DNA from: a bacterium HR21
GTDB taxonomy: Bacteria; Bacteroidota; Ignavibacteria; Kapaibacteriales; HRBIN21
Assembly: GCA_002898295.1 (NCBI GenBank)
Contig: BEHX01000004.1
Span: forward strand, 62,001 to 126,000
Direction of reading: 5' to 3'
DNA length: 64,000 bases
Position numbers and translations under genes: made by a program. This document shows, in pieces, positions 8,635 through 16,500 of this stretch. Every line of letters begins with the position of its first letter. The first letter of the stretch is position 1. Below the pieces are notes generated by a model that worked only from the letters and a program-made list of their open reading frames with translations, was not told the DNA's origin and did not search any database.

Positions 8635-9930
8635 TCAGCGAGTTCCCCACTGCATTCCCTCACTGTGCCGCCGTTCTGCCTCTACCTTGAGAAATCGCTC
8701 CCGGTAGCGATGCCAGACAGTTCGGTCAGCGTCCGCTAAGCCCATCGCAACCATCTTACGGTTGATGAAGAGGCGATTGCGCAAGTACAGGTACGCCCGT
8801 ATCGGTGCCCCCTCGTGCTCCGGTAGCCCCTCGCTGCGCAGGATCACCCGTTTGCCCACGACGAACTGTCGCAAGTACGCCATGGCATGCTCACGGCGCT
8901 CCGGAGGCACGGTGATGCCAAGTAGCTGGACAATCCATCCGTTCTCCAGCTGCACAGTGCGCTCATCCACGAGAGCGGTGACTCTGTAGATTGCCTCACT
9001 GCCGAGGCTTATCCGTTTGGGATCAGCAAGCGGTCTGGCGTCTTTCACCCTTGGCACGTAGTCTCCAGGTGGCTCAACAGGGGGCAAAGCCTGTACTCGG
9101 CGGACAATGCTGACCGGCGGTGTCTCCCGTTCCATACCGAGCCTCTGGCAAATGATGGGCACACACGCGGGCTGGATTTCGTAACCGATGGCATTGCGCC
9201 CCAGCTCCAGAGCAACCTTGACTGTTGTTCCGCTGCCGAGGAAGGGGTCCAAAACTGTCTCGCCGACGAAAGAGAACATGCGGATGAGCCGCCTGGGCAA
9301 TTCTTCCGGAAACATTGCCTCATGCATGACCTGCCGCTCACCAGCGAACTCCCAGTGCCCGCTGAAGAACTCCTTCCACTCCTCCCGGCTCAACCGGGAG
9401 GCTTGCCGCGCTGCCGGGGGCACCGGCTCCCGTACACTGCGCTGTCCAGGCTTTCTGAACAGCAGGACGAACTCGTAATCTACCTCTACGATGCCGTTCG
9501 GCGGATACGGGAATGACCCCATAACGACCGCACCGCCGGTCGGGCGCATCGTGGTCTTCTTGCGCCAGATGATAGCACCCATGTAGTCAAAGCCAAGCGT
9601 CTCGCATTGAGCAATGATTTCCGCATGGAGGGGAATGACCCTGTAGCGCCCATAGAGAGCGGCACGGGCAAAGTGGTCCCCGACGTTGATACAGAGCCGC
9701 CGTCCAGGCTTGAGCACACGCCAGCACTCACGCCAGACACGGCTCAAATCGCGCAAGTATTCGTGCAAGCTCTGCCCGTAGCCGATTTGCCCCTTCACAC
9801 CGTAGTCCTTGAGGTGCCAGTACGGTGGCGAGGTGACCACAAGGTGCACGCTCTCATCGGCAAGCTCCGCCATGGTACGGCTATCGGCAAGGTAGATGCG
9901 AGCCTCAGCGGGCATGGGCAGCGCCTGCAT
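8635..9930 (-). CDS. Beta-class DNA methyltransferase fused to a degenerate SNase-like domain
   Basis: 431 residues. Residues 1-300 are a DNA amino-methyltransferase: catalytic motif IV TSPPYW (about 33-38) precedes the SAM-binding motif DPFLGSGTT (about 228-236), the beta-class order. TSPPY favours N4-cytosine over N6-adenine. Residues about 315-425 align by eye with a staphylococcal-nuclease fold (VDERTVQLENG, QLLGITVPPE, AYLYLRNRLFINRKMVAMGLA). The calcium and catalytic positions appear replaced: R324 at SNase Asp21, Q335 at Arg35, T340 at Asp40. This domain is therefore probably a binding module. No restriction endonuclease lies nearby, so it looks like an orphan methyltransferase. A second start (MPAEARI, 9915) is possible. 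Confidence 0.85.
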   Translation of the reverse strand: MQALPMPAEARIYLADSRTMAELADESVHLVVTSPPYWHLKDYGVKGQIGYGQSLHEYLRDLSRVWRECWRVLKPGRRLCINVGDHFARAALYGRYRVIPLHAEIIAQCETLGFDYMGAIIWRKKTTMRPTGGAVVMGSFPYPPNGIVEVDYEFVLLFRKPGQRSVREPVPPAARQASRLSREEWKEFFSGHWEFAGERQVMHEAMFPEELPRRLIRMFSFVGETVLDPFLGSGTTVKVALELGRNAIGYEIQPACVPIICQRLGMERETPPVSIVRRVQALPPVEPPGDYVPRVKDARPLADPKRISLGSEAIYRVTALVDERTVQLENGWIVQLLGITVPPERREHAMAYLRQFVVGKRVILRSEGLPEHEGAPIRAYLYLRNRLFINRKMVAMGLADADRTVWHRYRERFLKVEAERRHSEGMQWGTR

Positions 9931-9941
9931 GGGAGTCCATC

Positions 9942-9970
9942 AAAAAACCCCTGGCAGCAACCAGGGGCTT
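9942..9970 (-). terminator. Rho-independent terminator of the tRNA-Ala/tRNA-Asp unit
   Basis: A perfect 7-bp stem (9948-9954 with 9961-9967) and a 6-base loop are followed on the minus strand by six T residues (9942-9947). It lies 13 bases after the tRNA-Asp 3' end and 12 bases before the methyltransferase start codon, so it ends tRNA transcription and may also limit read-through into the methyltransferase. Confidence 0.8.
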
Positions 9971-9982
9971 GAGGGCACGATG

Positions 9983-10056
9983 CGGGGCCGACGAGACTCG
10001 AACTCGCGTCCTCCTGCGTGACAGGCAGGCGCTCTAACCAGCTGAGCTACGGCCCC
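9983..10056 (-). tRNA. tRNA-Asp (GTC)
   Basis: 74 bases. The acceptor stem GGGGCCG/CGGCCCC is perfect, the discriminator is G, and the anticodon stem CCTGC/GCAGG frames the loop CTGTCAC with anticodon GTC. The T-arm has the usual GTTCGAGTC. No CCA is encoded. It follows tRNA-Ala by 8 bases in the same transcript. Confidence 0.95.
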
Positions 10057-10064
10057 GAAGACCG

Positions 10065-10137
10065 TGGACCCGAGGGGATTTGAACCCCTGACCTCGTGAA
10101 TGCCATTCACGCGCTCTCCCACCTGAGCTACGGGCCC
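10065..10137 (-). tRNA. tRNA-Ala (GGC)
   Basis: 73 bases. The acceptor stem GGGCCCG/CGGGTCC contains one G-T pair and the discriminator is A. The anticodon stem CGTGA/TCACG holds the loop ATGGCAT with anticodon GGC. The T-arm contains GTTCAAATC. No CCA is encoded. It is the first gene of the tRNA-Ala/tRNA-Asp transcript. Confidence 0.95.
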
Positions 10138-10155
10138 AATCCCGAGACGGCACCG

Positions 10156-10163
10156 CAAAATTA
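10156..10163 (-). promoter_or_regulatory. Putative -7 promoter element (TAATTTTG) of the tRNA-Ala/Asp unit
   Basis: The minus strand reads TAATTTTG, a full match to the Bacteroidetes-type element TAnnTTTG, ending 18 bases before the tRNA-Ala 5' end. No clear TTTG is seen at the -33 position. The same motif recurs in front of other genes here. Confidence 0.5.
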
Positions 10164-10191
10164 CAGCACATGCGCATTCCACGCCGTCCGG

Positions 10192-11565
10192 CTACGGGAG
10201 CAATAGCGGGCGATACCAACGCTGCAGCCCAGCAGTCACCACAAGCCCATACCAACCGGGGACAAGCCCAGCAATTCGCCACCGACTTCCCGCCTGTCCG
10301 GCGTATCGGCTCACACAGCGTCCGAACAAGTCAACCAGTTCGAGAGTTACCCAGCGCTGCGCCTCAATAGTGATCCCCTGCCCCTCCTGCCGGAGGACTG
10401 CCGGAAACGCATCCGAGCTCCCCTCTCCGATACCCTGCCCCTTGGGGACAAGCTCAACGATTTTGTCATCGCCCGGGCGCGGCGAGCCGCGACCATCCCG
10501 GTTGCTGGTAGCAAGAAAGACTCGCCCTTTCGGGGTTACTAGAACATCACGCAACCGTCCTAAGCCCAGCGCATACGGAATGACTTCCGTAATACGGCGT
10601 CCATCCTCAGAGAGCCGGAGTTGGAAGAGTGTACTGCCTTTGAGCGTGACCAACAGCAGTGAATGGCGAAAGCGCGGCAGAAAAGCGAAGGTAGAATCGT
10701 AGTATGCCAGCCCACACGGTGCCACTGTTGGGGTCCATGCATAGAGCGGCTCGACGACAGCGGAATCCTGGCAGAACTGCTGTTCAGCAGGGGTATCGCA
10801 GAAGCCCTCGACCGCGGGCCAGCCGTAGTTCCTCCCGGGCTGGAGGAGATTGATCTCGTCGTCGGTATTAGCCCCATGCTCGGAGCCGTAGATGAGTCCG
10901 CCACGCCCGAGCGCCAGTCCCTGCGAGTTTCGCAACCCCCATGCCCACACCGGGCTTCCCGGCAAGGGGTTATCCGGGGGCACACTCCCATCCCAGCGTA
11001 TCCGGAGCACTTTACCGCTGAGCGATTCCAGCTGCTGTGACAATTGCGGCACGCCTCCTTCCCCGACGGTCAGCAGAACCGTACGGTCCGGCAGCGCCAA
11101 AAAGCGGCAGCCTGCATGAATATTGCCCACCCGAATCCCGGAGAGCAAGACCTGGGGCTCGACCAAGGTGTCCCGGTCACCGTCGTAGCGGTAGCGGACA
11201 ATCTGGAGCTCAACCGGAAAGCGGGTTCCCTGCACCGTATAGGCAAGCAAGACCCAGGGCGTATCGGGGAAGTTCGGGTGGAGCGCCATTCCCAGCAGTC
11301 CGGTCTCGCTGTAGGCGTAAAGTCCGGGGATGCTCGCTAGGAGCACTCGCTGCTCACCCGTCTCCGGATGGATACGGCTGACTCGCCCGGGACGCTCCGT
11401 GCACCAGAGCCAGCCGTCGGCTCCCCAGAGGACGGACCAGGGAACCTGCAACCCCTGAGCAACGACACGCAGCTCGAATTCCCACCCCTGTGCAGTGCTC
11501 GGTGGCTGCCCACAGGCAGCCAGGAGAAGTGCCCCGAGAGCAGTGGATACAAACCTATCCCGCAT
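10192..11565 (-). CDS. PQQ-type sorbosone/glucose dehydrogenase-like lipoprotein with T9SS-like C-terminus
   Basis: 457 residues from the ATG at 11565, which has a GAGAGG ribosome site and overlaps the thrS end by 11 bases. The N-terminus has a lipobox (LLAAC). The body is a six-bladed propeller of the soluble aldose sugar dehydrogenase type: VPWSVLWGADGWLWCTERPG, GLLGMALHPNF, an internal YGSEHG and a NYGWP segment. These enzymes oxidise sugars in the periplasm with PQQ. The last 60 residues (LVDLFGRCVS, IAGLVPGWYGLVV, RPLLLP) resemble a type A T9SS sorting domain. Catalysis is inferred from the family only. Confidence 0.85.
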   Translation of the reverse strand: MRDRFVSTALGALLLAACGQPPSTAQGWEFELRVVAQGLQVPWSVLWGADGWLWCTERPGRVSRIHPETGEQRVLLASIPGLYAYSETGLLGMALHPNFPDTPWVLLAYTVQGTRFPVELQIVRYRYDGDRDTLVEPQVLLSGIRVGNIHAGCRFLALPDRTVLLTVGEGGVPQLSQQLESLSGKVLRIRWDGSVPPDNPLPGSPVWAWGLRNSQGLALGRGGLIYGSEHGANTDDEINLLQPGRNYGWPAVEGFCDTPAEQQFCQDSAVVEPLYAWTPTVAPCGLAYYDSTFAFLPRFRHSLLLVTLKGSTLFQLRLSEDGRRITEVIPYALGLGRLRDVLVTPKGRVFLATSNRDGRGSPRPGDDKIVELVPKGQGIGEGSSDAFPAVLRQEGQGITIEAQRWVTLELVDLFGRCVSRYAGQAGSRWRIAGLVPGWYGLVVTAGLQRWYRPLLLP

Positions 11566-13522
11566 GCGACCTCTCGGCTCCAGGAACATTCAGCTCAGCA
11601 AACCAGCGCAGAAGCTCCTCCAGGCTCCGGCTCCCCAGGTCGCCCACCCCATGCTGCCGGACAGCAATGGTACCGGTCTGCAGCTCCTTGCGCCCGAGGA
11701 TAAGCAGGAAGGGAATTTTCCGGTGTTCCGCCTCGGCAATCTTGCGCTGGAGACGCTCCGAGCGCACATCGGTCTGCACGCGGTAGCCCGCCTCCTGAAG
11801 ACGTTCGGCAAGCTGATAAGCTGCCTCGTGCTGGGCATCCGTGATCGGCAACACAACTGCCTGAACCGGTGCCAGCCAGAAGGGGAAATTGCCCGCGTAG
11901 TGCTCAATGAGAATCCCGATGAAGCGCTCCAGCGACCCGAACGGTGCCCGGTGAATGATAACCGGACGGTGCGGCTGTCCATCCGGACCGATGTACTCCA
12001 GCCCAAAGCGTTCGGGCATGACATAATCTACCTGGACCGTGCCCAGCTGCCAGCGCCGTCCCAAGGCATCGCGCACGATAAAGTCAATCTTCGGTCCGTA
12101 GAAAGCTGCTTCCCCGATGCCGATCGTGTACTCCAGCCCCAGCTCATCGGCGACCTCCTGAATTTCCCGCTGAGCCCGTTCCCAGAGTGCTCGATCGCCC
12201 CCGTACTTGCTCTCATTCTCATCCCGGAAGGAGAGCCGGATATCTACCGGCATGCCGAAGATGCGGAAGACGTACTGGGTCAGGTCGACCACGGCTTTGA
12301 TCTCCTCTTTGAGTTGCTCCGGCGTGCAGTAGATGTGCGCATCGTCCTGCGTAAAGCCGCGCACCCGCACCAGCCCATTGAGCTCGCCCGATTGCTCGTA
12401 CCGGTAGACCGTTCCGAACTCCGCCAAGCGCAGGGGAAGCTCCCGATAGCTGCGCGGTTTTGCAGCGTAAATCTGGTGGTGGTGCGGGCAATTCATTGGC
12501 TTGAGCAGGTACTCTTCGTGCTCGTCGAGCCGCATTGGAGGGAACTGGGAATCGGCATAGTAGGGGTAGTGCCCCGAGGTCTTGTACAGCTGCAAATTGC
12601 CGATGTGGGGAGTGATGACCTCCTGGTATCCGCGCTTGAGCTGCTCCCGGCGTAGGAAGGCTTCCAGCGTTCGGCGCACAACCGTCCCATTGGGCAACCA
12701 GATCGGCAGCCCAGGTCCGACAGCAGGGGTCAGCAGGAAGAGCTCCAACTCACGCCCGAGCTTCCGATGATCCCGTCGGTCGGCTTCCTGCCGCAGCCGG
12801 AGGAACTCCTCCAGCTGCTCTTGCTCGGGAAAGCAGATGCCGTAGATACGGGTCAGCATCGGATTGCGGCTGTCACCACGCCAGTAGGCACCGGCGATGC
12901 TGAGCAGCTTCGGGTACCGGAGCATGCCCGTGGAGGGGACATGCGTCCCTCTGCACAAGTCTACGAAATTGCCCTGCCGGTAAAACGTGATGGGCTGCCC
13001 GCGGAGCTCGTGGAGAATTTCCAACTTGTACGGATTCGGGCACTGCTCCCGGTAGTAGCGCACGGCATCTTCCCAGGAGACTTCGAGCCGCTCGAAAGGG
13101 ACATCGCGCGCGGCGAGCTCCCGCATCTTGTCCTCAATGCGAGGCAGGTCCTCGGCAGAGAGCGTCACTCCCTCGGGGAGCTCCACATCGTAGTAGAAGC
13201 CTTGCTCGATGGGCGGACCGATCGCAAACTTGATGCCTGGATAGAGTGCCTCCAATGCTTCCGCCATAAGGTGTGCCGCGGAATGCCAGAAAATCTGTCT
13301 GCCCTCCTCGTCCTCGAACGTCAAAATCCGCAGGCGCCCACTTTCCTGGAGCGGACGGGAAAGATCGTAGATGACACCGTTGAGCTCCACTCCAACAGCA
13401 GCTGCCGCTTTCTCGGGAAACAGCGCTTCGACAACCTCTTTGCCAGTAATTCCCCGGGGGAACTCAGAGGTAACGCCGTTTTCGAGCTGCAATTGGATGC
13501 GTTCCGCCACAACAACGTCCAT
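11555..13522 (-). CDS. thrS: Threonyl-tRNA synthetase
   Basis: 655 residues, normal length. Domains in order: TGS (about 1-75), editing domain with HSAAHLMAEAL (HxxxH) and the CRGTH zinc/editing motif, class II catalytic core with MNCPHHHQIY and the motif 2 region FGTVYRYEQSGELNGLVRVRGFTQDDAHIY, and a C-terminal anticodon-binding domain. It charges tRNA-Thr. It lies 61 bases downstream of the C25 peptidase gene and overlaps the next gene by 11 bases, so it is probably part of a long minus-strand operon. In some bacteria thrS leads the infC-rpmI-rplT cluster; here that cluster is at 50-51 kb. Confidence 0.97.
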   Translation of the reverse strand: MDVVVAERIQLQLENGVTSEFPRGITGKEVVEALFPEKAAAAVGVELNGVIYDLSRPLQESGRLRILTFEDEEGRQIFWHSAAHLMAEALEALYPGIKFAIGPPIEQGFYYDVELPEGVTLSAEDLPRIEDKMRELAARDVPFERLEVSWEDAVRYYREQCPNPYKLEILHELRGQPITFYRQGNFVDLCRGTHVPSTGMLRYPKLLSIAGAYWRGDSRNPMLTRIYGICFPEQEQLEEFLRLRQEADRRDHRKLGRELELFLLTPAVGPGLPIWLPNGTVVRRTLEAFLRREQLKRGYQEVITPHIGNLQLYKTSGHYPYYADSQFPPMRLDEHEEYLLKPMNCPHHHQIYAAKPRSYRELPLRLAEFGTVYRYEQSGELNGLVRVRGFTQDDAHIYCTPEQLKEEIKAVVDLTQYVFRIFGMPVDIRLSFRDENESKYGGDRALWERAQREIQEVADELGLEYTIGIGEAAFYGPKIDFIVRDALGRRWQLGTVQVDYVMPERFGLEYIGPDGQPHRPVIIHRAPFGSLERFIGILIEHYAGNFPFWLAPVQAVVLPITDAQHEAAYQLAERLQEAGYRVQTDVRSERLQRKIAEAEHRKIPFLLILGRKELQTGTIAVRQHGVGDLGSRSLEELLRWFAELNVPGAERSHAG

Positions 13523-13583
13523 TGCTCACCCCGCCTTGGTCAGACCCGCGGTGAAGACGTTGACCGTTCTAGGGCATTGCCGC

Positions 13584-16500
13584 TCAGGGCAGCAGGACGA
13601 ACATACCGGAAATCCCGGCATCCGGACCCATGGCAGGGATCCAGATGCGCCAGAAGTACACGCCCGGTCCAACAGGCTGTCCTAGGGGGCGGCGCACCTC
13701 CCACCTCCAGACATTCTCGCCAACAACAAGGGAAAGCTCTTCCGTCCAGAGCCGTTCTCCCAACAGGGAGAAGACCTCCGCACGAGCCTGCTCCCGGAGG
13801 CGGTAGCCGTCGTAGGCAAAGCGAACGGTAGGTACATCGCCGCGGCGGGCCGGGACAGGATACTGCTGCAGGAGTCGCACAGCAAGGCGATCTGTCACAG
13901 TCAGCAACAGGCTTACCGTGTCTCGCAGTCCTGCGGCATCCTCGCCGACTGCCCATACGAGCACATGTCCCAAAGGAAGACGCGGCGGACGGAAGCGCAG
14001 CGCTGCTCGAAGCGTCGGGGTTCGGAGACGAGCCGGAACGGAATCCAGCTCCGTGCTTGGATAGAAACGGTACTCCGCTGCCGTTGTGCTATCCATCGGG
14101 GTCCCTTCGATCCAGACCCGGGGTACCGGCACGCTGCCACCGAGCGGAGCCTCTGCACCGGTATCCGTGAGCAGAAGCCACAGCAGCGGCTGCCGAGAAA
14201 TTGCCTTGCCGGAATCCAGGAGCACAACACTGTCCCCATCCTGCCACCAGAGCTGGAGCTGCGGCGGGAGCGTATCCAGTCCGAGTCGGTACGGGATCTC
14301 TGCCTCGTTGTTGAACCGATAGAGCTCCCCGGCAGCGCTGGCAGTACCCCACAAGGTTCCCTCGCGCTCCCATCCAGCGGTAGGCAGCGAGAGCTGCAGC
14401 TCTTCAGAGCCATTCGGGGCAAGCACAAGGGTTGGCAGCGTCAGGGAGGCTCGCTCCCGGACACCACCCAGCGAGCGTGTCCGAAGCCGAACCCCGATTG
14501 TGGTTGCCTCAGCCCGCAGCGCGCGATTCCAGACTCGGAGCCGCACCGGGAGCGTATCTCCGAGCACGACGGAAGGGGCTTGCAGCGACTGTGGGGAGAG
14601 GGCAAGCTCCCCTTGCGGCTCGAACTCCAGCGTGATTTGGGACAGCTCAGGCAGAGATGTGCCTGAATCCGGTGCTGTTGCCTCCAGCTCCAGCTGCACG
14701 TATGCATAGCGTTCTGCCGCAAGATCGAGTCTGCTCTCCCCCCGCCCGAGCCAGAGAAGATCGATGGCGGAGTCCTCCAAGCTCTGACGCCCGTAAACAG
14801 CGAGCGTCCACTGCTGTGGCTCAGAGAGCTGGAGCGTCAGACTCCCCAGGCGGCGCGCCGGACCAATCCACGGCGTCAGGACACGCCCTCTGTCTACTGG
14901 GCGCACAAGGTCTGCGGCAAGACGGAGGCTATCGCCGCGGCGGAAGCCCTCAACCGGGTTTCCCGCCCTGCCGCCCCGCAGCCCGATGAAGGCAAAAGCA
15001 ACGGGAGCACGCTCCAGCGAATCCCCGAGCCGACTCCCGTAGAGCGTCCGCAGCAGCTGCCGCAACGTATCCAACTGCGCTGCTGAAAACCGCCACAGCC
15101 CCTCGCCGGAGAGCACCCAGACTAGGTACTGCCCCGGCTGGACGGAATCTCGGACCAGGCTCAGGAAATACCCAGCATCCTCGCTCTGCCCCGTCCTGCC
15201 CGTCCGGTAGAAGCGCACGCGCACTGCCGAATCCCGAGGGGAGAGCACCACCGCTCCGATACCTGCTTCCTGTTCGAGCTCCAGCACCGGCTCTGCCTCA
15301 ATGCGGATGAGCGCCCGGCTCCGGACCGGATCGGAGACAAGCTCCAGCCTCCGACGCCACTGGCGCAAGCGCACTCCTGTTGCCACCGGGTCCATGTTCC
15401 ACAGCGTCGCTGCCGCCAGGTCGCTACCAGCCTGGCGCCACCGTACCCACCGCAGGCTCGGGGTGGAATCGACCCAGAAGGGCACCTCCAGCCACTGCGT
15501 CCAGAGTGTGTCCGCCACGGCTCGTGCCCGAATGCGGAAGCGATAGCCCGCGCCAGGCTCCAGGACACTGCTCGGCTCCCAGTCAACAACCTCATCGAAT
15601 CGGGAAAACGCCGCCGTGTCTGTTGCCCGTTCCAAAAGCTGCTCCCCTTGCCAGAGCTCCGCCTCATAGAGGAAATCCGCAGCCGAACCCAGAGGAGTCA
15701 GCACTCGGAAGCGCCCACGACCGGGCGGCAGATGCCAGAAGGGCAGAGGTTCCAGAGGGAGCAGCTGGCGCTGTCGCACACGGTAGGCAAGCCGTGCACG
15801 GTTGTTCTGCCACGTCCGCTCCGGGACAAGGCTATCCGGATTGAGCTCAACCCAGAGCTGATGCTCCCCCACACCACACCATGACGCCGGCAGGAGCGTA
15901 TCCACGACCTGGCTACTCCTGAGCGCACCCAGGGAAAGCCACAACGTATCGCCGTCCCCGTGCAGGAGCCGAAGATGCCACGGACGCTGCGGCACAAGCC
16001 CGAGATTCCCCACCGCCACGCGAATGCGGACCGAATCGCCGACAGTAAATTCCGTCATCGGAATCCCCTCCCCACGGTGGAGGAAGGGCGTTCCCGGGAG
16101 CACAAACAGCTCCGGCACCGTATCCACAGGGAAGCGCAGCAGCGGATCGCCCAGCAGCGTATGTTGGAGTACGGTTGCCCGGTAAATATCCTGTGCCACG
16201 AAAGGCACCAGCGGGAGACGCGCCGCCGCATAGAGTGGTCCCAGCAGACGCAGCGGCTGTTCGACCAGATTCTGCACGAAGTAGTGCTTGACGGTACGCT
16301 CCACAATGTCCCAGCCAATGCCGGACATCCCCAGCGCAGCAACCATCCCCCGCCGGGGCGCCATGAGATACTGTTCGTTGAAGGAGCGCACGTACGGAAC
16401 AGCGAAGTTGCCCATCGAGCAGGAAAGCGTCAAGAGAATGCCCTGCCGTTCTGTGTTGGAGAGGCGCTGTGGCTCCCAACCCTGAAGCTCCATATTGGCT

